NCBI GenBank assembly: GCA_020425085.1 | Contig: JAGQRW010000007.1 | Location: 744,001 to 808,000, forward strand | Length of the DNA stretch: 64,000 nucleotides | DNA from: Paracoccaceae bacterium | GTDB taxonomy: Bacteria > Pseudomonadota > Alphaproteobacteria > Rhodobacterales > Rhodobacteraceae | Direction of reading: 5' to 3' | Notes under the pieces: model-generated | What the model was told of the DNA's origin: nothing | What the model saw: only the letters and a program-made list of their open reading frames with translations | Databases searched by the model: none | Made by a program: the position numbers and the translations under genes | In this document: piece after piece, positions 36,479 to 47,453 of the stretch | Layout: every line of letters starts with the position of its first letter | How positions within the stretch are numbered: the first letter of the stretch is position 1

Positions 36479-39400
36479 TTATTCCTGCAAGGTCCGCACG
36501 CCGATATTGCCTTCGCGGGCATTTCGCATCGCCAGCGCCATGGAATGTGATCCGGCAGCGGTGGTGAAATAGACGATCTTGTCATATAGCGCGACGGAAC
36601 GGATTTCGCGGCTGTCCTCGACCGCCTGGCTGCCTTCGGTGGTGTTGAACACCATGGTGATCTCGTCGTTTTTCAGCATGTCGACGATGTTCGGCCGCCC
36701 TTCATAAACCTTGTTTACGGTCTCTACCTTCAGGCCCGCCGCGGCAAGAAAATCGGCGGTGCCGCGGGTGGCGACGATGCCAAAGCCAAGGGCGGCCATG
36801 ATGGTTGCCGCCTCGATCATTGCCGGGGTCTTGTCCATGTCCTTGATCGAGATGAAGACCTTGCCACCTTCGGGGATGATATGACCGGCCCCCATCTGTG
36901 CCTTCAGGAATGCGCGTTCATAAGTACGATCCCAGCCCATCACCTCGCCGGTGGAGCGCATTTCCGGGCCAAGAAGGGTGTCAACACCGGGGAATCGCGC
37001 AAATGGCAGAACCGCTTCTTTCACGGAAAACCAAGGCGTGTTTGGGTCGGCCAGGGTCATCGGTTCGGCATAGGGCAGAACTTCGTCCTCGCTGGCGTTT
37101 TCCTTGTAGGGGGGGCGCTCGGGAAAATTCGACAAAGGCTCGCCGGCCATCAGGCGGGCGGCGATGGCAGCGATGGCGCTGTCGGTGGCTTTGGCGACAA
37201 ACGGCACGGTACGGCTGGCGCGGGGGTTGACCTCCAGGATGAAGATCTCGTCATCCTTGATGGCGAACTGCACATTCATCAGCCCGACCACATTGAGGCC
37301 AAGCGCCAGCGCCCTGGACTGTACCTTCAGTTCCGCAACGATTTCCCTGGACAGGGAATACGGCGGCAGTGAACAGGCGCTGTCGCCGGAATGAACACCG
37401 GCTTCTTCAATATGCTGCATGATACCAGCGACATGCACATCATGCCCGTCGCAGAGCGCATCGACATCAACCTCGATCGCGCCGACCAGATAGCTGTCAA
37501 GCAGCACCGGGTTCTTGCCGGAAACATGCACCGCTTCGGTGATGTAACGGGTCAGTTGGGCATCGTCGCGGATGATTTCCATGGCGCGGCCACCCAGAAC
37601 GTATGATGGTCGGATCACCAGCGGATACCCCACATCCCTGGCGATTTCAAACGCCTGTTCCGGGCTGTAGGCGATGCCGTTATAGGGCTGCTTGAGGTCG
37701 AGCTTGTGCAAAAGCTGCTGGAACCGTTCACGGTCTTCCGCCAGGTCGATGGCGTCAGGCGTGGTGCCAAGGATCGGGATGCCTTCAGCCTCCAGCGCGT
37801 TGGCAAGTTTCAGCGGTGTCTGGCCGCCAAACTGTACGATCACGCCGTGAAGGGTGCCGTTTTCCTGTTCGACGCGCAGGATTTCCAGCACATGTTCCAG
37901 CGTCAAGGGTTCAAAATACAACCGGTCCGAGGTGTCATAATCGGTAGACACTGTTTCCGGGTTGCAGTTGATCATGATGGTTTCATAGCCAACATCGGTC
38001 AGCGCATAACAGGCGTGACAGCAGCAATAGTCAAACTCGATCCCCTGACCGATGCGGTTTGGCCCGCCGCCAAGAATCACCACCTTCTTGCGGTCGGTGG
38101 GGCGGGATTCGCATTCGACCTCGCCCTGTGCCGGGGCCTCATAGGTGGAATACATGTAAGGCGTCTGTGCCTCGAACTCGGCGGCGCAGGTGTCGATGCG
38201 TTTGAAAACCGCGGTGACGCCAAGTTTGTATCGGCTGCGGCGAATGCTGGTTTCGCTTTCGCCTGTCAGCATTGCCAGCCGCGCATCGCTGAAGCCGAAC
38301 ATTTTCAGCCGCCGCATGCCCTCGGCGTTGTGCGGCAGGCCGGTTTCCTTGATTTCCGCCTCCAGATCGACAATTTCGCGGATACGCGCCAGATACCAGG
38401 GGTCGTATTCAGTGGCGCGCTGGATCTCGTCATTGCTCAGCCCTTCGCGCATCGCCTGCGCAATCAGGCGTATACGATCGGGTGTGCGCTGCGAAATTGC
38501 CTTGATGATTGCGGTTTTGTCGGGCGCGCCCGAGATGGCGATTTCATCAAAACCGCATAGCCCGGTTTCCAGCGATGCCAGCGCCTTTTGCAGCGATTCA
38601 TGAATGGTGCGGCCAATCGCCATCACCTCACCCACGGATTTCATCGCGGTGGTCAGTTCAGCCTTGGCGCCGGGGAATTTTTCAAACGCGAAACGCGGGA
38701 TCTTGGTGACGACGTAATCAATCGTCGGCTCGAAACTGGCCGGCGTCACCTTGGTGATGTCGTTGTCCAGTTCATCCAGCGTATAGCCGACCGCCAGCTT
38801 GGCGGCGATCTTGGCGATGGGAAAGCCCGTGGCCTTGGACGCGAGCGCCGAGGAACGGCTGACCCGCGGGTTCATCTCGATCACCACCATGCGCCCGTCG
38901 GCGGGGTTGACCGCCCATTGTACATTCGACCCACCGGTTTCCACGCCGATTTCGCGCAGCACCGCAATCGAGGCCGAGCGCATCATCTGGTATTCCTTGT
39001 CGGTCAGCGTCAGCGCCGGTGCGACGGTGATGCTGTCGCCGGTATGCACCCCCATCGGGTCGATATTCTCGATCGAGCAGACGATGATGGCGTTGTCGGC
39101 CTTGTCGCGCACCACCTCCATCTCGAATTCCTTCCAGCCCAGCAGGCTTTCGTCGATCAGGATCTGGCTGACCGGCGAGGCGTCAAGCCCCGAGGCGCAG
39201 ATTTTTTCGTAGTCCTCGCGGTTATAGGCGATGCCGCCGCCGGTGCCGCCCATGGTGAAGGCCGGGCGGATGATGGCGGGCAGGCCGACCTCGTTGATCG
39301 CATTCATCGCCTCGGCAAGGTTGTTGGCGATGGTGGCGCGGGGGTTTTCGATGCCAAGGCGGTCCATCGCTTCGCGGAACAGTTTCCTGTCCTCGGCCAT

Positions 39401-39772
39401 TTCAATCGCCTTCCTGTCGGCACCGATCAGTTCAACCCCGAACTTTTCAAGCACTCCAAGATCATCCAGCGCCAGCGCGGTATTAAGGCCGGTCTGTCCG
39501 CCCATGGTTGGCAGCAGGGCGTCGGGGCGTTCCGCCTCGATGATCTTGGCGACGATTTCCGGCGTGATTGGTTCAATATAGGTGGCATCGGCCATTTCCG
39601 GGTCGGTCATGATGGTCGCGGGGTTGGAATTGACCAGGATCACCCGGTAACCTTCCTCGCGCAGCGCCTTGCAGGCCTGAGCGCCGGAATAGTCGAATTC
39701 GCAGGCCTGCCCGATGATGATGGGACCGGCACCGATGATCAGGATCGAGCGGATGTCGGTGCGTTTGGGCAT
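36479..39772 (-). CDS. carB: Carbamoyl-phosphate synthase large subunit
   Basis: 1097 aa, full length. Two ATP-grasp halves, each with its own biotin-carboxylase-like region: [18 protein letters not shown] at the start and [17 protein letters not shown] near 570. The MGS-like allosteric domain follows from about 945 ([13 protein letters not shown]). It supplies carbamoyl phosphate for arginine and pyrimidine synthesis. The carA partner is not in this window. A start at 39772 fits the usual MPKRTDI beginning. Confidence 0.97.
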   Translation of the reverse strand: MPKRTDIRSILIIGAGPIIIGQACEFDYSGAQACKALREEGYRVILVNSNPATIMTDPEMADATYIEPITPEIVAKIIEAERPDALLPTMGGQTGLNTALALDDLGVLEKFGVELIGADRKAIEMAEDRKLFREAMDRLGIENPRATIANNLAEAMNAINEVGLPAIIRPAFTMGGTGGGIAYNREDYEKICASGLDASPVSQILIDESLLGWKEFEMEVVRDKADNAIIVCSIENIDPMGVHTGDSITVAPALTLTDKEYQMMRSASIAVLREIGVETGGSNVQWAVNPADGRMVVIEMNPRVSRSSALASKATGFPIAKIAAKLAVGYTLDELDNDITKVTPASFEPTIDYVVTKIPRFAFEKFPGAKAELTTAMKSVGEVMAIGRTIHESLQKALASLETGLCGFDEIAISGAPDKTAIIKAISQRTPDRIRLIAQAMREGLSNDEIQRATEYDPWYLARIREIVDLEAEIKETGLPHNAEGMRRLKMFGFSDARLAMLTGESETSIRRSRYKLGVTAVFKRIDTCAAEFEAQTPYMYSTYEAPAQGEVECESRPTDRKKVVILGGGPNRIGQGIEFDYCCCHACYALTDVGYETIMINCNPETVSTDYDTSDRLYFEPLTLEHVLEILRVEQENGTLHGVIVQFGGQTPLKLANALEAEGIPILGTTPDAIDLAEDRERFQQLLHKLDLKQPYNGIAYSPEQAFEIARDVGYPLVIRPSYVLGGRAMEIIRDDAQLTRYITEAVHVSGKNPVLLDSYLVGAIEVDVDALCDGHDVHVAGIMQHIEEAGVHSGDSACSLPPYSLSREIVAELKVQSRALALGLNVVGLMNVQFAIKDDEIFILEVNPRASRTVPFVAKATDSAIAAIAARLMAGEPLSNFPERPPYKENASEDEVLPYAEPMTLADPNTPWFSVKEAVLPFARFPGVDTLLGPEMRSTGEVMGWDRTYERAFLKAQMGAGHIIPEGGKVFISIKDMDKTPAMIEAATIMAALGFGIVATRGTADFLAAAGLKVETVNKVYEGRPNIVDMLKNDEITMVFNTTEGSQAVEDSREIRSVALYDKIVYFTTAAGSHSMALAMRNAREGNIGVRTLQE

Positions 39773-39906
39773 GGCGGACCTCTTGGCGTGGGACGGGGCC
39801 GCCCCTTACAAATTCTCGTGGGTTATAGCCATGCCAGTGGGTGGCGCAAGGGGCATCGGGGCACAATGCTGCCGCAAGCCGGTTGCGCATCCGGTTTTAC
39901 GGCGGT

Positions 39907-41139
39907 TTATTCGGCGGCGGTGGACCGTTTTTCAGCCTCGTGCGGGTGGTAAAGATAATCTCGGGTCAGCGGCACGACCGCCTGTTGCGGCGATAGCTGC
40001 ACCTGAAACACCACCTGCCGGTTCAGCCGGAAGGTCAGTTCGGATGCAATCAGATAGTATCGCCACATCCGGCAGAAACGATCATCATAAAGCGAACGCG
40101 CCTTGTCGATATTGGCCACAAAGCGGTCATGCCAGTGACGCAGGGTCTCGGCATAATGCAGTCGCCACACTTCGACATCGGTGGTGTAAAGGTTGTGATG
40201 TTCGATCGCCGCCGTCATTTCCGACAGCGCCGGCACATAGCCGCCGGGAAAGATGTATTTGGTGATCCAGGGGCTGGTGATACCCGGCGGATCGGATCGC
40301 CCGATACTGTGGATAAGCGCCACCCCATCCGGTGTCAGAAGATCCGATACCGTGGCGAAATAAGTGCCGTAATGCGGCACCCCCACATGTTCGAACATGC
40401 CGATGGAAACGATTCGATCAAATTTGCCGGTAATCTCGCGGTAATCCATCAGTTTGAATTCGGCGCGATTCGCCAGCCCTGCCGCCTTGGCGCGCTGATT
40501 GGCAATTTTGTGCTGTTCGGTTGACAGTGTGACACCAGTGACGACAGCCCCGTAATCCCTGGCCAGTGTCAGCCCCATGCCGCCCCAGCCGCAACCGATG
40601 TCCAGCACCTTCATGCCCGGTTCGATCAGCAGTTTACGCGCGATATGGTGTTTCTTGGCTTCCTGTGCCTGTTCCAGCGTCATGCCGGGTTCAGAGAAAT
40701 AGGCGCAGGAATATTGCCGGTCCGCATCCAGAAACAGATCATAAAGTTCGCCCGACAGATCATAGTGATGCGCCACATTGCGACGCGCCCGCGAAACCGG
40801 GTTGAACTGCTCCAGCCGCCTGAGGGCGTGGTGCAGAAAGTCGATGGGTTTTTCCAGCCACGGCCGGCCATTGGTGTTGATATTGTGGATAACAAGGCTC
40901 ATGAAACCGTAAAGGTCATCGTTCTCGATGGTGAAACGGCCGTCCATGTACCCCTCGCCAACGGCAATATCCGGCGACAGGACGATGCGCCGGGGCAGGG
41001 TCGCATCATGCAGCGTGACCGCCACCGACAGACCCTTGCCGTCGCCATAGCGTTTGCTGGTTCCGTCCGGAAAGGTGATGTTCAATTCGCCCTGACGAAA
41101 CAGATCGCCAAGAAATCGATCCAGTATCCTGATCCACAT
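39907..41139 (-). CDS. Cyclopropane-fatty-acyl-phospholipid synthase family methyltransferase
   Basis: 410 aa from the ATG at 41139 (MWIRILDR). N-terminal lipid-binding part, then the CFA signature NVAHHYDLSGELYDLFLD, SAM-binding VLDIGCGWGGMGLTLA and the bicarbonate-binding-type CYFSEPG region read here as SCAYFSEPGMTLEQAQ. Adds a methylene bridge to unsaturated acyl chains in membranes. The frame upstream of 41139 is rejected as it lacks a start signal. Confidence 0.92.
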   Translation of the reverse strand: MWIRILDRFLGDLFRQGELNITFPDGTSKRYGDGKGLSVAVTLHDATLPRRIVLSPDIAVGEGYMDGRFTIENDDLYGFMSLVIHNINTNGRPWLEKPIDFLHHALRRLEQFNPVSRARRNVAHHYDLSGELYDLFLDADRQYSCAYFSEPGMTLEQAQEAKKHHIARKLLIEPGMKVLDIGCGWGGMGLTLARDYGAVVTGVTLSTEQHKIANQRAKAAGLANRAEFKLMDYREITGKFDRIVSIGMFEHVGVPHYGTYFATVSDLLTPDGVALIHSIGRSDPPGITSPWITKYIFPGGYVPALSEMTAAIEHHNLYTTDVEVWRLHYAETLRHWHDRFVANIDKARSLYDDRFCRMWRYYLIASELTFRLNRQVVFQVQLSPQQAVVPLTRDYLYHPHEAEKRSTAAE

Positions 41140-41499
41140 AGCGCACCCCCCAAATGCCCTGTGCCAGCAGCGGCACATCCTTTCGGTGATGATTGACCGG
41201 CTTTGGCGCGCTTCCTCTCTGGTTCAGGCGCAGCCGGTCATCAGATTGCACATCGCGTCATGACCTGCCTTCGGATTGTGAAATCAGGCAGAACGCACCC
41301 AACTTTCATTTCAAACTGCTGCCGCAGTTACTGCACTGGCCGAAAACAACCGGTAACGTACAGATAAATATGCAAATCAAATCAGATTTTGCAAGTGTTA
41401 GAATTTCAGCCGCCCCATGCGCCCCTTGACTTTGTGTCGCGGGCGCGGTGTATCGGCAAAATGCCTGCCAGCGGCAGAATAAAGACGAAGGATGACACC
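41140..41499. other. Divergent region between the CFA-type gene and aspS
   Basis: 360 bases, no convincing gene. It holds the aspS promoter candidate (41426-41454) and, on the other strand, must hold the promoter of the fatty-acid gene. An AT-rich patch near 41360-41400 stands out. Confidence 0.45.
41426..41454 (+). promoter_or_regulatory. aspS: Possible aspS promoter
   Basis: TTGACT at 41426-41431 and TGTATC at 41449-41454 with a 17-base spacer, 45 bases upstream of the aspS start. The -35 box is close to consensus, the -10 is weak. Confidence 0.4.
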
Positions 41500-43452
41500 A
41501 TGCACGCCTATCGAAGCCACAACTGTGCCGAACTGAACCTGTCGGATGTCGGCAAGGCGGTGCGCCTGTCAGGCTGGGTGCATCGGGTACGCGACCATGG
41601 CGGCATCCTGTTCATCGACCTGCGCGACCACTATGGCATCACGCAAGTTCTGTGCGACCCTGACAGCCCGGCCTTTGCAGCGGTGGAAAAGCTGCGCAGC
41701 GAGTGGTGCATCCGCATTGACGGCGAGGTGAAGGCGCGCGATGCCGAACTGATCAACCCCAAGATACCGACCGGTGAGGTTGAAGTGTTCATCCGTGACA
41801 TTGAAGTTCTGGGTGCGGCGGATGAATTGCCGCTTCAGGTGTTTGGTGATCAGGAATACCCCGAAGAAACCCGCCTGCGGTATCGCTATCTCGACCTTCG
41901 GCGCGACAAGCTGCAAACCAACATGAAGCTCAGATCGGACGTGGTTGCCAGCATGCGCCGGCGCATGTGGGACAAGGGGTTTCGTGAATTCCAGACGCCG
42001 ATCATCACCGCATCATCCCCCGAAGGGGCGCGGGATTTTCTGGTGCCAAGCCGTATGCACCCCGGCAAGTTCTATGCCCTGCCGCAGGCACCCCAGCAGT
42101 TCAAGCAGTTGATCATGGTGTCGGGGTTTGACAAATATTTCCAGATCGCGCCGTGTTTTCGTGACGAAGACCCGCGTGCCGATCGTTCGCCCACCGATTT
42201 CTACCAGCTTGATCTTGAGATGAGCTTTGTCACGCAACAGGATGTTTTCGATACGATAAAACCGGTTCTGGCCGGTGTATTCGAGGAATTCGGTGGCGGT
42301 CGCCCGGTCGATCAGAAATGGCCGCAGATCTCCTATCGCGACGCGGCGCTGTGGTACGGCACCGACAAGCCGGATTTGCGCAACCCGATCAGGATGCAGG
42401 TGGTCAGCGAACATTTCGCCGGATCGGGCTTTGCCATCTTCGCGCGTCTGCTGGAACAGGAAGGCACCGAAATCCGCGCCATCCCGGCCCCCGGTGGCGG
42501 CAGCCGCAAATTCTGCGACCGGATGAACGCCTTCGCCCAGAAGGAAGGGCTGCCGGGGATGGGCTATATCTTCTGGCGGAAGTGCGAACGGTCTCCCGTG
42601 TTCGATAGAGTTCTTGAAAAAATTGAGGCCGAAGACTCCGATTTTAGCGAGTTCAAAGCCGAATCAGAAAAATACAAAAAGTTTGAGGAACAAATCGTTT
42701 CGTTGATTAAAGCTGGGGATCCTCTGGACAAATTGAAGGCTCGGGATTTGGCGGAATTGTATTTGGGAGAAATTGAAGCCGCCGGCCCCCTCGCCAAAAA
42801 CATCGGCCCCGAACGCACCGAGGCAATCCGCCAGCAACTCGGCCTTGGTGTCGGTGACGCCGCGTTTTTCCTCGGCGGCAAGCCCAAGGCGTTCGAGGCC
42901 GTCGCCGGGCGCGCCCGCACCGAGATCGGCAATGAACTTGGCCTGACCGACAAGAACCGCTTTGCCTTTGCCTGGATCGTCGATTTCCCGATTTATGAAC
43001 GCGATGAGGAAACCGGCAAGATCGACTTTGAACACAACCCGTTCTCCATGCCGCAGGGCGGGCTTGAGGCGCTGAAGGGTGATCCGCTGAAAGTTCTGGG
43101 ATATCAGTATGATCTGTCCTGCAATGGTTATGAACTGGTGTCGGGCGCCATCCGCAACCACAAGCCGGAAATCATGTTCAAGGCGTTCGAGCTGGCCGGA
43201 TACGGCAAGGAAGAGGTCGAAAAACGCTTTGGCGGCATGGTCAGCGCCTTTCACTATGGCGCACCACCGCACGGGGGTTGTGCCGCCGGCATTGACCGCA
43301 TCGTCATGCTGCTGGCGGATGAGGCGAATATCCGCGAGGTGATCATGTTCCCGATGAATCAACGGGCCGAAGATCTGATGATGAACGCACCGTCTGATGC
43401 CACCAACGAACAGTTGCGTGAACTGTCGCTTAGGGTGATCACGCAGGAGTGA
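41500..43452 (+). CDS. aspS: Aspartyl-tRNA synthetase with a 64-residue AT-rich insert
   Basis: 650 aa from the ATG at 41500 (MHAYRSH), after GAAGGA. OB-fold anticodon domain (18-105), class II core with [20 protein letters not shown] and the motif 2 Arg in [19 protein letters not shown] insertion domain (about 290-415 without the insert) and motif 3 ([12 protein letters not shown]). The family is normally about 590 aa. Residues 362-425 (42583-42774), between GYIFWRK and [11 protein letters not shown], are extra: charged, helix-forming and of about 41 percent GC, using TTG, AAA, GAA and AGA codons rare in the rest. Frame is kept throughout. Confidence 0.95.
   Translation: MHAYRSHNCAELNLSDVGKAVRLSGWVHRVRDHGGILFIDLRDHYGITQVLCDPDSPAFAAVEKLRSEWCIRIDGEVKARDAELINPKIPTGEVEVFIRDIEVLGAADELPLQVFGDQEYPEETRLRYRYLDLRRDKLQTNMKLRSDVVASMRRRMWDKGFREFQTPIITASSPEGARDFLVPSRMHPGKFYALPQAPQQFKQLIMVSGFDKYFQIAPCFRDEDPRADRSPTDFYQLDLEMSFVTQQDVFDTIKPVLAGVFEEFGGGRPVDQKWPQISYRDAALWYGTDKPDLRNPIRMQVVSEHFAGSGFAIFARLLEQEGTEIRAIPAPGGGSRKFCDRMNAFAQKEGLPGMGYIFWRKCERSPVFDRVLEKIEAEDSDFSEFKAESEKYKKFEEQIVSLIKAGDPLDKLKARDLAELYLGEIEAAGPLAKNIGPERTEAIRQQLGLGVGDAAFFLGGKPKAFEAVAGRARTEIGNELGLTDKNRFAFAWIVDFPIYERDEETGKIDFEHNPFSMPQGGLEALKGDPLKVLGYQYDLSCNGYELVSGAIRNHKPEIMFKAFELAGYGKEEVEKRFGGMVSAFHYGAPPHGGCAAGIDRIVMLLADEANIREVIMFPMNQRAEDLMMNAPSDATNEQLRELSLRVITQE
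42583..42774 (+). other. AT-rich in-frame insert within aspS
   Basis: 192 bases coding for about 64 residues rich in Glu, Lys, Asp and Leu (for example [13 protein letters not shown] and [17 protein letters not shown]). GC over 42601-42780 counts as 73 of 180 bases. Flanking codons are GC-rich and match ordinary aspartyl-tRNA synthetases. It falls inside the GAD domain and was probably acquired as a unit. No terminal repeats or splicing motifs were seen. Confidence 0.7.
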
Positions 43453-43518
43453 TGGCAAACAGGCAGTTGCTTTTTGCGATTTCCGGGCGGAAGCTGTCCC
43501 CATGACGGGGGGCGTGAC

Positions 43519-43950
43519 ATGGCAATCTGGAATGAATGGCTGACCTGGGCTTTGCTGGCGGCGTTTTTCGCCGCGATGACGGCAATTCTGGCGAAACTCG
43601 GCGTGGCCGAGGTCAATGCCGATTTCGCGGCATTTCTGCGCACCATCGTGGTGATGGTTGCCATGGGCCTGCTGGTTTATGCCACGGGCAAGATGCATGG
43701 TGCATCAACAATAACCGCCAAGGGTGCGATATTCCTTGTTCTTTCTGGGTTGGCAACCGGTGCTAGCTGGCTTTGTTATTTCCGCGCATTGAAACTCGGC
43801 CCGGCCTCGCAGGTGGCGCCGGTTGACAAGTTGTCGGTGGTGTTGGTGGTGGTGCTGGCGGCGCTGTTTCTTGGTGAAAGGCTTAGCCTTCTTGGCTGGG
43901 CCGGGGCGGGAATGATGGCGCTGGGTGCGATTTTCGTGGCTTTGGGCTAG
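43519..43950 (+). CDS. EamA-family small membrane transporter protein
   Basis: 143 aa from the ATG at 43519, half the size of ordinary EamA transporters, as in the one-domain subfamily. Five membrane helices with the EamA pattern (AAFFAAMTAILAKLGVAEVN, YFRALKLGPASQVAPVDKLS, LGERLSLLGWAGAGMM). It may work as a dimer. The substrate is unknown. It lies 66 bases after aspS on the same strand. Confidence 0.88.
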   Translation: MAIWNEWLTWALLAAFFAAMTAILAKLGVAEVNADFAAFLRTIVVMVAMGLLVYATGKMHGASTITAKGAIFLVLSGLATGASWLCYFRALKLGPASQVAPVDKLSVVLVVVLAALFLGERLSLLGWAGAGMMALGAIFVALG

Positions 43951-44073
43951 CGATGCGCCAATCCTTGCCGATGCGGTTCTTTTCGATAGGCGGCGGCGTT
44001 TTTCAGAAATAAAATCCGACGGAATGCCGGGTTGATCGCGTAATACTTCCACGTCTTTCATCGGAGCCTTGCC

Positions 44074-45438
44074 ATGACGCCATCGCCAATGACCTATGCC
44101 GCCATCCGTTTTGGTTATGGCCTGTCGCCGGATATCCCGTCGCCTGCCTCGGCGGCGGAAATCCTCGGCCAGTTGCAACTGCCGGACCAGATGGCCGAAC
44201 GCTATCCCATCGCGCATTTCCCCGAGCGTGCCGAACAGGAACGCCGACTGGGCGAATTGCGCCGCGCCAAACGCCAGGACGAGGACGGGGCGGCGGCGGC
44301 CTTTAAGGCCGCCAATACCGAGGCCCTGAAACGTTCAGCCAGGGATATGCGCATGTCGATGCTGCGGCCGGTCCTGTCGCCTGATGGGTTTCGCGAACGT
44401 CTGGTCCGGTTCTGGGCCGATCATTTTGCGATTGCCGCCAAGGGCAAGGGTTTGCGCGATATCACCACCGCCTATGTCGAAGATGCGATCCGACCCAACA
44501 TCACCGCCAGCTTTCGCGATCTGCTGCGAGCGGCGGAAACCCATCCGGTGATGCTGATCTATCTTGATCAGATCCTGTCGGTGGGGCCGAATTCCAAGGC
44601 GGGCCAAAAGTCGAATCGCGGGCTGAACGAAAATCTGGCACGTGAGATTCTGGAACTGCACACCTTGGGCGTTGGCGGTACCTATTCGCAAACCGATGTG
44701 CGGGAATTTGCCGAATTGCTGACCGGCATCTTCTATAATTTCCGCACCGGATTTGCCTATCGCGAACACACCGCCGAACCGGGGGCCGAGACGGTTCTGG
44801 GCAAAACCTATGGCGGCAAGGTCGGGCGGCTTGAGGATATTTATGCCGTGCTGGATGATCTGGCGGTGCATCCCGATACGGCGCGGCATATTGCCGGCAA
44901 GCTGGCGGTGCATTTCGTTGCCGATCAGCCCGATCCCGGCATGGTCGATGCCATGACCGCCGCCTTTCGCGACACCGGCGGCGAACTGGTCAGCGTTTAT
45001 GCCGCCATGCTGGAACACCCGGCGGCCTGGCAGAATTTCGGACAAAAGGCCAAGCAGCCGTTTGATTTTCTTACCTCCTCGATGCGGGCGATGGGGGTTG
45101 GAGCGGACCAGCTGGAAAACCTGCCGCTGCGCAAGTCCCGGATTTATCTTGCCGCGCCGATGCGCATGATGGGTCAGCCCTGGCAGCAACCGGCCGGGCC
45201 GAACGGCTGGCCCGAAGAAACCCGGAACTGGATCACACCACAGGGCCTGGCGGCGCGCATCGAATGGGCGCTGATGGCGGCGGGGCTGTTTGAATCGCGC
45301 CTTGATCCGCCGGAATTTGCCAGGGTCGCACTGGGCGACATGGCGGGGGATGAACTCTTGATGCTGTCATCGCGCGCCGAAAGCCGCCTTGAGGGGATGG
45401 CGCTGGTATTGTCATCGCCCGAATTCAACCGACGCTAG
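44074..45438 (+). CDS. DUF1800 family protein
   Basis: 454 aa. DUF1800 is recognised from IRFGYGLSPD, the segment RLVRFWADHFAIAAKGKG, ENLAREILELHTLGVGG and FAELLTGIFYN. No signal peptide is evident. Such proteins nearly always occur with a DUF1501 protein, as here, 8 bases downstream. The role of the pair is unknown; they look like exported enzymes acting together. Confidence 0.92.
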   Translation: MTPSPMTYAAIRFGYGLSPDIPSPASAAEILGQLQLPDQMAERYPIAHFPERAEQERRLGELRRAKRQDEDGAAAAFKAANTEALKRSARDMRMSMLRPVLSPDGFRERLVRFWADHFAIAAKGKGLRDITTAYVEDAIRPNITASFRDLLRAAETHPVMLIYLDQILSVGPNSKAGQKSNRGLNENLAREILELHTLGVGGTYSQTDVREFAELLTGIFYNFRTGFAYREHTAEPGAETVLGKTYGGKVGRLEDIYAVLDDLAVHPDTARHIAGKLAVHFVADQPDPGMVDAMTAAFRDTGGELVSVYAAMLEHPAAWQNFGQKAKQPFDFLTSSMRAMGVGADQLENLPLRKSRIYLAAPMRMMGQPWQQPAGPNGWPEETRNWITPQGLAARIEWALMAAGLFESRLDPPEFARVALGDMAGDELLMLSSRAESRLEGMALVLSSPEFNRR

Positions 45439-45446
45439 GGGGAATC

Positions 45447-46688
45447 ATGAAAAACCTACAGACACTGAGCCGCCGCAAATTTCTGCTGCGCACCGCCGCC
45501 TTTGGATGCAGCGCCGCCGCAAGCCCGTTCCTTACGCCGATCACGCTGGCGGCGGCTCCTTGGGACAACCGGCTGGTGGTGATCATACTGCGCGGTGCCA
45601 TGGATGGCCTTGATGTGATCCGCCCATATGGCGACCGCAATTTTGCCGCCTATCGCCCAAGCCTGAGCGATCGGGAAGGAACCACAGACCTTGATGGGTT
45701 TTTTGCGTTAAACAAGCACGCCAATCCCCTGATGCCACTGTGGAAATCCGGTGAGTTGGCATTCGCCAACGCGGTTGCGACCCCTTACCGCGACAAGCGC
45801 AGCCATTTTGATGGTCAGGACATGCTTGAGGCGGGCACCGGCACCGATGTCGGCCTGCATCAGGTGCGCGACGGCTGGATGAACCGCATGCTGGCCGAGG
45901 TGCCGGGCATCACCGCCAAGACCGCCTTTGCGGTCGGGCGGGAAAACCTGATCATCCTCAGCGGCGATGCGCCAACCTCAAGCTGGAGCCCGAACACAAG
46001 GTTGGATCTGTCGCAGCAGGGCAAACGCCTGCTAAGCGCGCTTTATCACGACGATCCACTGTTTCAAGAGGTGGGCGCAATCGCGCTGGAAATGGATGAA
46101 CTGATGGATATGCAAGGCGGCAAGGATATCAGCAACGACAATCTTGCCATGAACGACGCGATGATAAACTCGATGATGAATGCCGGGCGTTCTGCCCGCG
46201 CCAAGGCACTGGCGCGGTTTACCGCTGAACGCCTGAACGAGGAAACCCGGCTGGCCGCCTTTTCGATCAGCGGCTGGGATACCCACCGCACCCAGGAAAA
46301 CGGCATCAAGGGTGCATTGAGCGAGCTTTCGGATGCGGTATTGACTCTGAAACAGGTGTTGGGGGCCAACTGGCAAAAGACGGCGGTGATTGCCATCACC
46401 GAATTTGGCCGCACTGCCCGCGAAAACGGTACACGCGGCACCGATCACGGCACCGGTGGTGCGATGTTGATGGCTGGCGGGGCGATTCGTGGTGGCAAGG
46501 TTTACGGTAACTGGCCGGGGCTGGGTGAAAGCGACCTTTACCAGAACCGCGACCTAATGCCGACGGCAGATGTGCGCGCCTATGCCGCCGACGCCATGCA
46601 TGGCCTGTTCGGACTTGATCGGAACCTCCTGCAACGGGTGGTGTTTCCCGGACTGGACATGGGCGAGGATCGCGGTATCCTGCTCTGA
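45447..46688 (+). CDS. DUF1501 protein with Tat signal
   Basis: 413 aa. A twin-arginine signal (SRRKFLLR at 8-15, then AAFGCSAAASPFLTP) sends it folded to the periplasm. The DUF1501 fold is sulfatase/alkaline-phosphatase-like; VVIILRGAMDGLD at the start and VIAITEFGRTARENGTRGTDHG with GTGGAML mark it. It is co-transcribed with the DUF1800 gene. The substrate is unknown. Confidence 0.92.
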   Translation: MKNLQTLSRRKFLLRTAAFGCSAAASPFLTPITLAAAPWDNRLVVIILRGAMDGLDVIRPYGDRNFAAYRPSLSDREGTTDLDGFFALNKHANPLMPLWKSGELAFANAVATPYRDKRSHFDGQDMLEAGTGTDVGLHQVRDGWMNRMLAEVPGITAKTAFAVGRENLIILSGDAPTSSWSPNTRLDLSQQGKRLLSALYHDDPLFQEVGAIALEMDELMDMQGGKDISNDNLAMNDAMINSMMNAGRSARAKALARFTAERLNEETRLAAFSISGWDTHRTQENGIKGALSELSDAVLTLKQVLGANWQKTAVIAITEFGRTARENGTRGTDHGTGGAMLMAGGAIRGGKVYGNWPGLGESDLYQNRDLMPTADVRAYAADAMHGLFGLDRNLLQRVVFPGLDMGEDRGILL

Positions 46689-46713
46689 ACCTGACAAAAA
46701 ATGGGGTGACAGG

Positions 46714-47451
46714 GTGGGTGACATCAACAATGGCGGCGAAGTTCTCGTCAATTGGCGGGTGCCGCCATGGCCCGATGCAAAACCGTTGGAGGGGCGGTTT
46801 GTGCGCCTTGAACGCCTTGACGCCGATCGCCATGCCGCCGATCTGCATCGCGCCAATTCCAGCGATGCCGAAGGTCTGATCTGGAAATACCTCGGCTATG
46901 GGCCGTTTTCATCAGTTTCCGGCTATCACCACTGGGCGCGGGAAATGGCTGCGTTGAAGGATCCGCATTTCTTTGTCCTGATTGATACGGAAACCGGCCA
47001 TGCCGGCGGGGTGATGAGTCTGATGCGCATTTCACCTGAATCCGGCTCGATCGAGGTTGGCCACATCAACATCGCCCCTGAATTGCAGCGCCGCCCGGCG
47101 GTGACCGAGGCGATTTTCCTGCTGATGCGTTGGGTATATGAAAACGGCTACCGCCGGTTTGAATGGAAATGCGATGCGGCCAACCTCAGATCGCGCCGCG
47201 CCGCAGAACGGTTTGGTTTTTCCTATGAGGGGGTGTTTCGTCAACATTTGATTGTGCGCGGGCGCAATCGTGATACCGCCTGGTTTGCCTGCATCGACAA
47301 GGAATGGCCGGCGTTGAAAGAGGCGTATCAATCCTGGCTTTCGCCAACCAATTTCGACGGCAATGGCCGCCAGATCGAGTCGCTGGCAGATCTGACCCGT
47401 CTGGTGCGGGTATCAGAAGATCCGGCGCTCGAAAAACTCAGGCAAAGCTAG
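46714..47451 (+). CDS. GNAT-family acetyltransferase (RimJ/RimL-like)
   Basis: 245 aa from the GTG at 46714, 26 bases after the DUF1501 stop; the longer frame overlaps that gene. GNAT_3-type fold with VRLERLDADRHAADLHRAN, VGHINIAPELQRRPAVTEAI and the ending NLRSRRAAERFGFSYEGVFR. Members acetylate amino groups of proteins or small molecules. The substrate is unknown. It overlaps nothing and is followed after 2 bases by the hydrolase gene. Confidence 0.83.
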   Translation: MGDINNGGEVLVNWRVPPWPDAKPLEGRFVRLERLDADRHAADLHRANSSDAEGLIWKYLGYGPFSSVSGYHHWAREMAALKDPHFFVLIDTETGHAGGVMSLMRISPESGSIEVGHINIAPELQRRPAVTEAIFLLMRWVYENGYRRFEWKCDAANLRSRRAAERFGFSYEGVFRQHLIVRGRNRDTAWFACIDKEWPALKEAYQSWLSPTNFDGNGRQIESLADLTRLVRVSEDPALEKLRQS

Positions 47452-47453
47452 AC

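Noticed and set aside
42583-42774. aspS insert as an intein
   Set aside because: Too short, and it lacks the Cys/Ser start, the internal His block and the His-Asn end of splicing elements.
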